From positions 1 through 21,058 of the IMG/VR virus record IMGVR_UViG_3300022725_000261: a DNA stretch of 21,058 nt; one strand, given 5' to 3'. Shown piece after piece: positions 13,706-20,966 of the stretch (position 1 is the first letter of the stretch; the number at the start of each line of letters is the position of its first letter). The translations under genes were made by a program, and so were the position numbers. This stretch comes from a virus. The notes beneath the pieces were generated by a model that saw only the letters and a list, made by a program, of their open reading frames with translations, had not been told where the DNA came from and did no database searches.

Positions 13706-15984
13706 GCGACGACAACATCATCCATTTCAATCCCTGGCGGGATTTCAACGACGCAGCGCCGCTGGACGATCCCTTCGCGGTCGAACCGGACGCGGACCAG
13801 ATCGCCCGCTTCGTCGATGTCGTCTTCGGCTATTCCGAAGGCCTGATCCCGGTGCGCGGCTTCGTCGACAAGGGTCAGGGCAAGGACGGCCGGCCGCACA
13901 ACATTTGGATCGAGACGGACGCCACCGCGCCCGACAAGCTCGCCACCTTCGCCGGGTGGGCCGCGCGCGAGGGCGCGGCGGTCTACGTCATCCCCGGCAC
14001 GGTCGAAGAGACGGGACAGGCGCGCGCCGCGGATGTCCTGCAGATGCAGAGCCTCGTGGTCGATCTCGACTCGGGCGATATCCCGGCCAAGCTCGATCAC
14101 CTTCTCCAACATCTCGGCCGGCCGACGCTTATCGTCGAGAGCGGCGGGCGCACGCCCGAGGGCGCGACGAAGCTCCATGTCTGGTGGAAGCTGACAGAGC
14201 CTGCGGAGAGCGCAGACCTTGTCCGGCTCTGCCAACTGCGCGGCGAGATCGCGCTGAAGGTTGGCGGCGACACGCATTTCCGTTCGGCCCACCAGCCGAT
14301 CCGCGTGCCCGGGACGGTCTATCACAAGGGCGGGCTCACCCGGCTTGTGCAGATCCGCGAGGCGACAGAGCTCGAGGTCGATCTCGCCGAGATGGCCGAG
14401 CGCGTCGCCGACATGCCGCCCATGCCCGGCGTCGGCATGGCCACGGCGGACCCGCGCGAAAAGCCTGCCATCGACGACGTGCTGGTGACCCCCGTCCACG
14501 AGGGCGGTGCAGACGACTGGTCCCGCTTCGAGGGCGCCTCCGCCGCTATCGGGCATTTCATCCGCATGGTCCACGAAGGCCGGATGTCGAAGAACGCGGG
14601 CTGGGAGGCGATCTGCGGCTACAACGCCGCGATGCTGCGTCCCGCCTGGCCGCTCGACCGGCTGAGGCGCGAGTCCGATCGCCTGTGGGCGCTGCATGTC
14701 CGGAGGCACGGGCCGCCGCTTGTGCGCCTCGACAGCGCGGCGCCGACCGACCTGCAGACCTTCACGCTGGGTGCGCTGCTCGACGATTCCAGCCCCATGC
14801 CCGACGATATCATCGGACCTCGCGTTCTGACCCCGGGCGGAATGCTCGTGCTGGGTGGTGCGCCCAAGGTCGGCAAGAGCGATCTGTTGATCTGCTGGCT
14901 TGTGCACATGGCCGCGGGGCAGCCCTTCCTCGGCTTTACCCCGCCGCGACCGCTCCGGATCTTCTACCTGCAGGCCGAGATCCAGTACCACTACCTGCGC
15001 GAGCGCCTGCAGCAGATCGGTCTGCCGCCAGAGCTGCTCGCGACCGCGCGCGACAATCTGATCGTCACCCCGAAACTGCGCCTCCTGCTCGATGCCGAGG
15101 GCAGCGCCCGCGTGGCAGAAGCGATCGCCAACGACTTCCCGGCCGATCCCGTCGACATTCTCTGCATCGATCCGATCCGCAACCTCTTCGATGGTGGCCC
15201 GGATGGCGGCGGCGAGAACGACAACGCCGCCATGATGTTCTTCCTCAAGGACCGGGTCGAGGTGCTGCGCGACCACGTCAATCCCGACTGCGGCGTCATC
15301 CTCGTCCACCACACCAAGAAGCTCTCCAAGCACCAGGTCAAGGAGGACCCGTTCCTCGCGCTCTCCGGCGCCAGCGCGCTGCGCGGGTTCTACACCACGG
15401 GCCTGATCCTGCACCGCCCAGACGAGGAGGCCAGCGAGCGCCGGCTGGAGATCGAGTTGCGCAATGGCCCCGCGCTGCCCGCGAAGCTGGTCGACAAGGT
15501 GCGCGGGAAATGGGTCGAGGTGGACCCGATTTCCGAGCGGCTGGTGCGCAAGGACCTCGGCGCCAGGCACGACGCGGAGCGGGATCGGAAGAACCAGGCC
15601 GTCATCGGGTTGATCTTCGACGAGGCCGCCGAGGGCCGGCTCTACACCGCCACGCAATTCGCGGAGGCGTTCGAGAACCAGCATGATCTCGGCGGGCGCT
15701 ACAGCATCCGCGAGCGACTCTCGGTGCTCGCCACCAAGGGCCAGATCAAGTTCCGGCGGAATTTCGCGGAGCACGGCTTCGCCGGGACGCAATCGCATTT
15801 CGGATATCTCGTCGCCCGCGACATGCGTTTCGGGCGTGATCCCGTGATCGACACGGACACCGGAGAGGTCCTTGCCGAGGGCGTCGCGGTGCTGCCGACC
15901 CATTACAAATGCCCCCATTCCGGCCGCGCGCGCGAGGTCGAGAACCCCTCCGTCTGGGTCTACCCGGAGGAGGCCCATGACTGA
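13702..15984 (+). CDS. Primase-helicase replication protein (RepB-like primase plus RepA-like ATPase)
   Basis: A 760-residue replication protein. The N-terminal 300 residues resemble an archaeo-eukaryotic-type primase: Asp121-Leu-Asp123 in VVDLDSG, and His197 in RSAHQPIRVPGTVYHKGG (194-211). The middle is a RecA-fold hexameric helicase of the RepA/AAA_25 type: Walker A GGAPKVGKSD (385-394), FYLQAEIQYHYLRERL after the P-loop, ILCIDPIRNLFDGG as Walker B, and ILVHHTKK. The last 150 residues may be a winged helix (YSIRERLSVLATKGQIKFRR). It probably opens and primes the element's origin. The ATG overlaps the nuclease stop (ATGA). The primase assignment rests on few residues. Confidence 0.85.
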   Translation: MSDDNIIHFNPWRDFNDAAPLDDPFAVEPDADQIARFVDVVFGYSEGLIPVRGFVDKGQGKDGRPHNIWIETDATAPDKLATFAGWAAREGAAVYVIPGTVEETGQARAADVLQMQSLVVDLDSGDIPAKLDHLLQHLGRPTLIVESGGRTPEGATKLHVWWKLTEPAESADLVRLCQLRGEIALKVGGDTHFRSAHQPIRVPGTVYHKGGLTRLVQIREATELEVDLAEMAERVADMPPMPGVGMATADPREKPAIDDVLVTPVHEGGADDWSRFEGASAAIGHFIRMVHEGRMSKNAGWEAICGYNAAMLRPAWPLDRLRRESDRLWALHVRRHGPPLVRLDSAAPTDLQTFTLGALLDDSSPMPDDIIGPRVLTPGGMLVLGGAPKVGKSDLLICWLVHMAAGQPFLGFTPPRPLRIFYLQAEIQYHYLRERLQQIGLPPELLATARDNLIVTPKLRLLLDAEGSARVAEAIANDFPADPVDILCIDPIRNLFDGGPDGGGENDNAAMMFFLKDRVEVLRDHVNPDCGVILVHHTKKLSKHQVKEDPFLALSGASALRGFYTTGLILHRPDEEASERRLEIELRNGPALPAKLVDKVRGKWVEVDPISERLVRKDLGARHDAERDRKNQAVIGLIFDEAAEGRLYTATQFAEAFENQHDLGGRYSIRERLSVLATKGQIKFRRNFAEHGFAGTQSHFGYLVARDMRFGRDPVIDTDTGEVLAEGVAVLPTHYKCPHSGRAREVENPSVWVYPEEAHD

Positions 15985-16002
15985 CTTCCTCATCATGAGC
16001 GC

Positions 16003-16084
16003 GGCCTTCCTCATCCTCACCCCGTCCTCATGGACCAATGAAATCAATGGGTTGGGCATGAGGATGAGAAAGGCCTTCCTCATC
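16003..16084. repeat. 13-bp direct repeat and overlapping palindromes
   Basis: GGCCTTCCTCATC is present at 16003-16015 and 16072-16084, 69 bases apart. The second copy is the right half of a 22-bp palindrome (16063-16084, GATGAG to CTCATC) with a single mismatch. CTCATCCTCA (16010-16019) is the exact reverse complement of TGAGGATGAG (16059-16068), so the segment near 16063 can pair left or right. Confidence 0.65.
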
Positions 16085-16163
16085 GACCTCTCTCATCTTT
16101 CAGCCCACGAAAATTCAACGGGAACAGCGTCTTACAGACAAAACATGAGACGAGTGGGCAAGC

Positions 16164-16219
16164 CCCCATACTACGTATGGGGAGGCCAACCGACAGGTTT
16201 GGCCTCTCCTCCCATACGT
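16164..16219 (+). other. Two mutually exclusive hairpins
   Basis: CCCCATAC (16164-16171) pairs with GTATGGGG (16175-16182) over a 3-base loop. Alternatively ACGTATGGG (16173-16181) pairs with CCCATACGT (16211-16219), enclosing a second stem AGGCCAACC (16183-16191) with GGTTTGGCCT (16196-16205) and loop GACA. The longer form has about 18 pairs with one bulge and one internal loop. Both use the same central strand. Confidence 0.6.
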
Positions 16220-16270
16220 CGAGGGGTATCCGCGCGCGCGAGGTCCGACACCCCGCGTGACGTTCGATCC

Positions 16271-16314
16271 GACGACGGCGGCCCGCACCGCCAAGCACGA
16301 AAGCCGCCGTCGTC
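16271..16314 (+). other. 12-bp perfect GC-rich stem-loop in the resolvase leader
   Basis: GACGACGGCGGC (16271-16282) and GCCGCCGTCGTC (16303-16314) pair perfectly with a 20-base loop, 38 bases before the resolvase ATG. TTCC follows rather than a T-run, so it is at most a weak intrinsic terminator; mRNA processing or stability is another possible role. Confidence 0.55.
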
Positions 16315-16351
16315 TTCCACCCGAGCAGCCAACCAGAAAAGGAGACCACCC

Positions 16352-16888
16352 ATGGCTGACCTGACTCTCGCCACCGCGATGCAGGAGGCAATCCCCGATC
16401 TGCCGCCTGCCTTCCGCGCCGACCGCACATTGCTTGCGCTCGATCTGGGCACCACCACGGGCTGGGCGCTGCACGGCGCCGACGGGCTGATCACCAGCGG
16501 CACCGTGTCCTTCCGCCCCGGCCGCTTCGACGGTGGCGGCATGCGCTTCCTGCGGTTTACCAACTGGATGGGCGAGCTGGACCGGCTGTCCGGGCCCATC
16601 GCCGCCATCTGGTTCGAAGAAGTCCGCCGCCATGCGGGCACCGATGCAGCCCACGTCTATGGAGGTCTGATGGCCACGCTGACCGCATGGGCCGAGCTGC
16701 GCGGCGTGCCCTACGAGGGCGTGCCGGTCGGCACGATCAAGCGCTTCGCCACCGGCAAGGGCAACGCCAACAAGGACGCCATGATCGCCGCTGCCCGCGC
16801 CCGCGGTTTCAGCCCGGCCGACGACAACGAGGCCGACGCCATCGCGATCCTGCTCTGGGCGCTGGAGACAAAGGGGGGCATGCAATGA
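16352..16888 (+). CDS. RuvC-like Holliday junction endonuclease
   Basis: A 178-residue RNase H-fold protein. The first strand ALDLGTTTGWAL has Asp31, WFEEV has Glu89/Glu90, and the C-terminal DDNEADAIAI has Asp158 and Asp162, the acidic set of RuvC-type resolvases. VYGGLMATLTAWAELRGVPY and KRFATGKGNANKDAM are typical of phage crossover-junction endonucleases. It would cut four-way or branched DNA made by replication and recombination. GGAG at 16341-16344 fixes the ATG. It ends the recombination set begun by the Sak4-like ATPase, and its stop overlaps the next start (ATGA). Confidence 0.88.
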   Translation: MADLTLATAMQEAIPDLPPAFRADRTLLALDLGTTTGWALHGADGLITSGTVSFRPGRFDGGGMRFLRFTNWMGELDRLSGPIAAIWFEEVRRHAGTDAAHVYGGLMATLTAWAELRGVPYEGVPVGTIKRFATGKGNANKDAMIAAARARGFSPADDNEADAIAILLWALETKGGMQ

Positions 16889-17082
16889 GGTTTCATCCCA
16901 GTGGTTACGGCGGTCACCGCCGCGATCCCGAACAGGTCAAGCGCGAGGGCTGGAAAGAACAGGGTGTGCTGGCGGTTTCCCTTGACGACCAGCGCCTGAC
17001 TTGGCCTGAGCGGGAGTTGGTGCGGCAACTCGGCGAGCGTCTCTACGGCGCGCGCCCGGTCGATCGGGAGGCGCGGCAATGA
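16885..17082 (+). CDS. Small basic protein of unknown function
   Basis: A 65-residue protein starting at an ATG that overlaps the resolvase stop (ATGA), with a GGGGGG just upstream, and ending with an ATGA overlap to the next gene. The sequence starts MRFHPSGYGGHRRDPEQVKR, then has a short strand/helix pair (GVLAVSLDDQRL, WPERELVRQLGERLYG). I recognise no family. Tight coupling on both sides and G/C-ending codons support a real gene. Confidence 0.7.
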   Translation: MRFHPSGYGGHRRDPEQVKREGWKEQGVLAVSLDDQRLTWPERELVRQLGERLYGARPVDREARQ

Positions 17083-17507
17083 CGAACTGGACACCCGCCA
17101 TGATCGAGGAACGTCTGGCCGAGGCGGCCCTAGTCCTGAAGCGCCTGCCGGAGCCGAGACGCCACGGATACTTCAGCACGTGGCCCGAGATCGTCCACAG
17201 TTTCGCGGACAAGGTCGGCCAGGAACCGAGGCCCCTGCGCGTGCTGGCCTCGCCGCAGGACATCAGCCGGATGGAGGAGACCCTGACCTGGACCGGCTGC
17301 CTCGAGCCCATCGACGGCAAGATCGTCTGGATGAAGGCGCATGGCGAACGCTGGAAGGAGATCTGCTGGTCCGTGGGTCTGCAGCGCTCCGCGGCGCATC
17401 TGCACTGGCAATACGGGCTTTGCGTGATCGCGCTGACCCTGAACCGGCAGCGGTTCAATCGCAGCCTGTCGAAGCGCAAGGTGATCGCGCTGGCCGCTGG
17501 CGCGTAA
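17079..17507 (+). CDS. DUF6362-like protein
   Basis: A 142-residue protein. It starts WTPAMIEERLAEAALVLKRL and continues YFSTWPEIVHSFADKVGQ, matching my memory of DUF6362 proteins in alphaproteobacterial prophages. The C-terminal half (EPIDGKIVWMKAHGERWKEI, then CWSVGLQRSAAHLHWQYG) looks like a helix-turn-helix resembling small terminase or sigma-like DNA-binding folds. Function is unknown; DNA binding is inferred. It is the last gene of the continuous rightward series before a 417-bp gap. Confidence 0.78.
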   Translation: MTNWTPAMIEERLAEAALVLKRLPEPRRHGYFSTWPEIVHSFADKVGQEPRPLRVLASPQDISRMEETLTWTGCLEPIDGKIVWMKAHGERWKEICWSVGLQRSAAHLHWQYGLCVIALTLNRQRFNRSLSKRKVIALAAGA

Positions 17508-17556
17508 CCCCATGGTTCAAATAGAAAAGAGTCCGCCGGACAGTTTTCGCTGAGAC

Positions 17557-17600
17557 AAAAACGGCTCTCCCGGGTTAGAAAATGGATATACTCGGGAGAG
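17557..17600 (-). terminator. Terminator-like hairpin, leftward
   Basis: CTCTCCCG (17565-17572) pairs with CGGGAGAG (17593-17600), extended by one wobble and one G-C pair, around an AT-rich loop. On the minus strand the stem is followed by CCG and five T residues (17557-17561), as in an intrinsic terminator. No leftward gene that it would serve is recognised. Confidence 0.35.
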
Positions 17601-17711
17601 GCGCGCGCGGGACAGCTCGCAACGCTGGCTTCCCGGGTCCAGCGCAGGGTCCGGCCGGGGTCCAATCGGCCAACCCCTTGAATCGATGGTTCCTTCCTGG
17701 CGACTTTGTAT

Positions 17712-17758
17712 GCTGGCGGGCTTGGCGCGATATTTCGCCAGCGACAGGGCCGATTTTT
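17712..17758 (+). other. Weak terminator-like element, rightward
   Basis: GCTGGCG (17712-17718) and CGCCAGC (17736-17742) form a 7-bp stem; six T residues follow at 17753-17758 after a 10-base gap. The gap is too long for a standard terminator, but the element lies downstream of the operon that ends at 17507. Confidence 0.25.
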
Positions 17759-17924
17759 TGGGAAGCCACCCCGCGCGGAGTCCATCAGCGCCCCGCTGAA
17801 AACCACAAGATAACAGACCCTTGAAGCTGGACACCCAAGGTGGCCGCTGGACTCCGCTCGGGGTCCAGGCTGGCTGCCGGTGTCCGGAATCCGGGGAACA
17901 CCCCATCGAGGCGACCCGATCACC

Positions 17925-19247
17925 ATGACTCTGAGCTTTGCACCGGACGCGATCGAGCAATGGCCGCTGGCCAGGCTCCAGCCCTATGCCCGCAACGCCA
18001 AACAACACGGGGCGGACCAGGTCGCGAAGCTCGCCGCGAGCATGGCCGAGTTCGGCTGGACGGTGCCCTGCCTCGTGGCGGAGGACGGGGAGCTGATCGC
18101 CGGCCACGGGCGCGTGCTCGCTGCGACGCAACTGGGGCTGACCGAAGCGCCGGTGATCGTGCTCGGCCACCTGACCGAGGCGCAGAGGCGGGCCTACCGC
18201 ATCGCGGACAACAAGCTGACGGAACTCGGCAGCTGGGACGAGGCGCTGCTGTCGGCGGAACTGAATGACCTGCTCGCGGACGACTACGACCTGTCGCTGG
18301 TTGGGTTCTCCGACGGCGAACTAGACAAGCTGCTGGCTTTCGAGCCGGAAGGGGGCGGCGAAGAAGAAGGTGGCGCCGGTGGCTCCGTGCCTCCGGTGAC
18401 CATCCCCGAGCCGCCGCGCAACCCGGCCTCGCGGACCGGCGATCTGTGGATCCTCGGCGATCATCGGCTGCTCTGCGGCGACAGCACCAGCCACGACGAT
18501 GTGCGCCGGCTGATGAACGGCGAGCGGGCAATCCTGTTCGCGACCGACCCGCCATACCTCGTCGACTACGACGGCTCGAACCATCCGACCAGGAACAAGG
18601 ATTGGAGTCAGAGCTACGGCACCACCTGGGACGACAGCTCGCAGGGCGCCGAACTCTACGACGGTTTCATCGCGGCGGCCGTGGCCGAGGCCATCACCGA
18701 GGACGCCGCCTGGTACTGCTGGCACGCCTCCCGCCGCCAGGCGATGCTGGAAGCCTGCTGGGAGAAGGCGGGCGCCTTCGTCCATCAACAGATCATCTGG
18801 GTGAAGGACCGCGGGGTTCTGACCCGGTCGCACTACCTCTGGAAGCACGAGCCCTGCTTCATGGGGTGGAGGCGTCCGAACCGGCCGCCGAAGGTCGCGG
18901 AGCAGACGCTGCCCTCGACCTGGGAGATGCCGTCCTTTGCCAAGGATGAGCGCCCGGACCACCCGACACCGAAGCCGCTCGACGCCTTCGGCATCCCGAT
19001 GCGCCAGCACGTTGCGCGCGGCGGGCTCTGCTACGAGCCGTTCTCGGGCTCCGGCTCGCAGATCATGGCGGGCGAGGCCAACGGCCGGCGCGTCTTTGCG
19101 ATGGAGATCAGCCCGGCCTATGTCGATGTCGCCGTCGAACGCTGGCAGGCCGAGACCAGCCGCGACTCGATCCTCGACGGCGACGGACGGAGCTTCGCCG
19201 GGGTGAAGGAAGAGCGGCTGAGCGACAAGGCCGATGCCGCCGCCTGA
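17925..19247 (+). CDS. ParB-domain DNA methyltransferase (N6-adenine/N4-cytosine type)
   Basis: A 440-residue fusion. Residues about 10-95 are a ParB/Spo0J N-terminal-like domain (PLARLQPYARNAKQHG, LIAGHGRVLAATQLG, RIADNKL). A Gly/Glu-rich linker at about 140-155 follows, then an amino-methyltransferase with the catalytic DPPY at 208-211 and the SAM motif FSGSG at 373-377 (YEPFSGSGSQIMAGE). Catalytic motif before SAM motif is the beta-class order. The ATG at 17925 is the first with the ParB pattern in phase; the ribosome binding site is weak (GAGG about 12 bases away). No restriction endonuclease is adjacent, so it is probably a solitary phage methylase masking sites from host restriction, or one with an epigenetic role. 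Target sequence cannot be read from the protein. Confidence 0.92.
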   Translation: MTLSFAPDAIEQWPLARLQPYARNAKQHGADQVAKLAASMAEFGWTVPCLVAEDGELIAGHGRVLAATQLGLTEAPVIVLGHLTEAQRRAYRIADNKLTELGSWDEALLSAELNDLLADDYDLSLVGFSDGELDKLLAFEPEGGGEEEGGAGGSVPPVTIPEPPRNPASRTGDLWILGDHRLLCGDSTSHDDVRRLMNGERAILFATDPPYLVDYDGSNHPTRNKDWSQSYGTTWDDSSQGAELYDGFIAAAVAEAITEDAAWYCWHASRRQAMLEACWEKAGAFVHQQIIWVKDRGVLTRSHYLWKHEPCFMGWRRPNRPPKVAEQTLPSTWEMPSFAKDERPDHPTPKPLDAFGIPMRQHVARGGLCYEPFSGSGSQIMAGEANGRRVFAMEISPAYVDVAVERWQAETSRDSILDGDGRSFAGVKEERLSDKADAAA

Positions 19248-20242
19248 TGGCCGTCTACTACAACGATGCCGATCCCGCGGCCTGCGCATGGCTGCGGGAG
19301 CTGATCGCGGCCAATCTGCTGCCGGATGGCGAGGTAGACGAGCGGTCCATCCTGGACGTGGAGCCCGCCGAGCTGCGCGGTTTCGCACAATGCCATTTCT
19401 TCGCCGGGATCGGCGGCTGGCCCTACGCGCTCCGGCTCGCGGGCGTTGCCGAGGACCTGTCCGTCTGGACCGGCTCGCCGCCCTGCCAGCCCTTCAGCCA
19501 GGCCGGGCAACGGAAGGGACAGGACGATGATCGCCATCTCGCCCCGGCCTTCCTGCGGCTCGTCGCAGCCTGCCGGCCGGAGCTCGTCTTCGGCGAGCAG
19601 GTCGCGAGCGCGGCGGTGCTCGGACACGTTAGCCGGACGCCTCGCGCGGCGGTTGAGGGTCCGACTGAATGGGCGTGGTTCGACGCTGTGGCGACTGGGC
19701 TGGAAGCAGCATCTTACGCCGTCGCGGCGGCCGATCTGCCGGCTGCGGGCATTGGCGCGCCGCACATCCGCCAGCGGTTGTTCTTCGGCGCCGTTGCCCT
19801 TGAACCGGGTGGGCTGGGCGACGGCCTCGGCGCGGGATCACAAGGACGGGTCGGAATGCCCGGCGGTCCCGATCAATGCACTGCTCGGCCGGCAGGTCTG
19901 GCTGGCGGGATGGCCGACGGCGATGGCCGGGTCGCCGGCCACGGACAAATACAACGCGGCCGGCAATACCGATGCGAGCCGCAGGACAGTGAAGCTGGTG
20001 AACTGATCGACGTCGCCGACTCTGCCGGGACCAACGCGACTGACGGCGTCTGGCGAGATCCGGACTGGCTCCTCTGCCGCGATGGCCGCTGGCGGCCCGT
20101 TGACCCCGGAACATTCCCGCTGGCTGATGGGATACCCGGCCGCATGGGGCTCCTGCGGGGCTACGGCAATGCGATCGTGCCGCCGCTCGCGGCGGAGTTC
20201 GTGACGGCGTTTCTGGAAAGCCTGCCGGAGGGGATGGGATGA
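19247..20242 (+). CDS. C5 cytosine-specific DNA methyltransferase
   Basis: A 331-residue frame with the C5 methylase motifs: I FFAGIGG (51-57), IV GSPPCQPFSQAG with catalytic Cys80, VI as GEQV (Glu117), VIII IRQRLFFG (174-181), and X YGNAIVPPLAAEF near the end. WRDPDWLLCRDGRWRPVDPG before motif X is also typical. The segment at about residues 185-255, where the target recognition domain should be, is Gly-rich and odd in this frame, while the +1 frame there is more protein-like and has more G/C-ending codons. The intact frame suggests function but the recognition domain is doubtful. The ATG overlaps the previous stop by one base, so both methylases are co-translated. No restriction partner is visible. 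Confidence 0.85.
   Translation: MAVYYNDADPAACAWLRELIAANLLPDGEVDERSILDVEPAELRGFAQCHFFAGIGGWPYALRLAGVAEDLSVWTGSPPCQPFSQAGQRKGQDDDRHLAPAFLRLVAACRPELVFGEQVASAAVLGHVSRTPRAAVEGPTEWAWFDAVATGLEAASYAVAAADLPAAGIGAPHIRQRLFFGAVALEPGGLGDGLGAGSQGRVGMPGGPDQCTARPAGLAGGMADGDGRVAGHGQIQRGRQYRCEPQDSEAGELIDVADSAGTNATDGVWRDPDWLLCRDGRWRPVDPGTFPLADGIPGRMGLLRGYGNAIVPPLAAEFVTAFLESLPEGMG
19620..20204 (+). other. Second protein-like reading frame inside the C5 methyltransferase gene
   Basis: In the +1 frame relative to the methylase, this stretch reads as recognisable phage methylase-associated sequence: GSTLWRLGWKQHLTPSRR, ICRLRALARRTSASGCSS, RDHKDGSECPAVPINALLG, WLAGWPTAMAGSPA, AGNTDASRRTVKLV, then a TGA at 20004-20006, then TASGEIRTGSSAAM and SRWLMGYPAAWGSC. 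From memory, such strings occur in phage proteins annotated as cytosine methyltransferases or hypothetical proteins. Between about 19805 and 20000 a hand count gives 9 A/T-ending codons of about 70 in this frame against about 29 in the methylase frame. It may be an overprinted frame or the mark of two compensating frameshifts. Confidence 0.5.
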
Positions 20243-20448
20243 GACAGAGCCGCATCATGTCGATGATCGAGGCCGCGACGAACGTCGTGGTGGGCTATGT
20301 GCTGGCCATCGCCACGCAGATCCTCGTGTTCCCGTGGTTCGGGATCGAGACAGGGCTGGCCGAGCACATGACCATCGGACTCGCCTTCATCGGCGTGTCG
20401 CTGGCGCGGGGTTACCTGCTGCGACGGCTATTCGAGTGGCTTGCTTGA
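20239..20448 (+). CDS. Small membrane protein resembling DUF7220
   Basis: A 69-residue protein with two hydrophobic segments, NVVVGYVLAIATQILVF (about 15-31) and MTIGLAFIGVSLARGYLL (about 44-61), and a basic C-terminal RRLFEW. The start MRQSRIMSMIEAATNVVVGY matches my memory of the DUF7220 family in phages and prophages. It is predicted in the inner membrane; its function is unknown and holin-like activity is possible but unsupported. The ATG overlaps the methylase stop (ATGA). Confidence 0.8.
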   Translation: MRQSRIMSMIEAATNVVVGYVLAIATQILVFPWFGIETGLAEHMTIGLAFIGVSLARGYLLRRLFEWLA

Positions 20449-20505
20449 CCGGGGGACCGCCCGATGGTCTACGCCCACCGAAATCGTATCGTTCGGGCAG
20501 GTTGA

Positions 20506-20946
20506 ATGAGGGATCAGGACGACATCCGCGAGCGGCTGGAAAAGCTCGAGGCGCTTTTCGCCCGCGGCGCGACCGAGGGCGAGCGCGCGGCAGCCGGTGC
20601 CGCGCTGGAGCGACTGCAGGCAAGACTCGATCCAGCAGGATCTCCGCGGGACGAACCGGAGATCGAACTGCAATACTCGCTGCCGGATGTCTGGGCGGTG
20701 CGCCTGTTCGTGGCCCTCTGCCGCAAGCACGGCGTCAAACCGTATCGCTATCCTCGCCAGCGCCGTACGACGGTCATGGTGCGGGTTCAGCAGGCCGCGT
20801 TCGAGCAGACTATCGCGGCCGAGTTCCAAGCGCTGCACCGCGAACTGACGACCTATTTCGACGAGACGGTAAACCATCTCATCGCCAACGTGATGAAGTC
20901 GGACGGCGACGACGAGACCCTCGAGCAGCGCCAGATCGGTCGCTAG
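20506..20946 (+). CDS. Unknown protein with helical N-terminus
   Basis: A 146-residue protein. Residues about 1-45 form a charged helix, probably a coiled coil (DDIRERLEKLEALFARG, then AAAGAALERLQARLD). A compact domain follows (SLPDVWAVRLFVALCRKHGV, KPYRYPRQRRTTVMVRV) and a helical tail (FQALHRELTTYFDETVNHL). The LCRKHGVKPYRYPRQ part recalls the second half of DUF2786/DUF7168-type proteins, but I am not sure. The ATG has a weak AGG upstream (GCAGGTTGA). The gap 20449-20505 holds nothing I recognise. Confidence 0.7.
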   Translation: MRDQDDIRERLEKLEALFARGATEGERAAAGAALERLQARLDPAGSPRDEPEIELQYSLPDVWAVRLFVALCRKHGVKPYRYPRQRRTTVMVRVQQAAFEQTIAAEFQALHRELTTYFDETVNHLIANVMKSDGDDETLEQRQIGR

Positions 20947-20966
20947 GCCTCGTCGCCGGCGCATCG

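Larger units (their letters stand above)
15985..16351. other. Structured 367-bp spacer before the resolvase gene
   Basis: No well-supported gene. A frame is open from an ATG at 15977 straight into the resolvase gene, but its product is low in complexity and composition drops here. The spacer holds three CTTCCTCATC repeats (15985, 16006, 16075), a near-perfect 22-bp palindrome, two competing CCCATAC hairpins and a 12-bp GC stem. It could be an origin region next to the primase-helicase gene, an attenuator-like leader, or a non-coding RNA. Confidence 0.6.
17508..17924. other. 417-bp spacer without a recognised gene
   Basis: Frames exist on both strands (for example 17582-17824 forward and one on the minus strand across 17517-18170), but none has a ribosome binding site and recognisable protein pattern. 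The region mixes AT-rich pockets with GC-rich repeats. GGGTCCR-type words recur near 17634, 17647, 17657 and 17861, and TGGACTCC (17848-17855) can pair with GGGGTCCA (17860-17867) with one G-T pair. It could be a boundary between transcription units, a decayed insertion or a small RNA locus. Confidence 0.5.

Noticed and set aside
13450-16083. A very long open frame on the minus strand opposite the nuclease and primase-helicase genes
   Set aside because: It is the antisense shadow of GC-rich genes. The forward proteins have clear catalytic motifs and coupled starts, while the reverse product has no recognisable domain.
15977-16351. N-terminal extension of the RuvC-like gene from an ATG overlapping the primase-helicase stop
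   Set aside because: The frame is open, but its sequence is not protein-like, runs through the hairpins, and a good GGAG precedes the ATG at 16352.
17582-17824. An 80-residue forward frame in the spacer
   Set aside because: No ribosome binding site, poor codon pattern and no family resemblance.
17517-18170. Minus-strand frame across the spacer and the methylase start
   Set aside because: It overlaps the well-supported ParB-methyltransferase gene and resembles no known protein.
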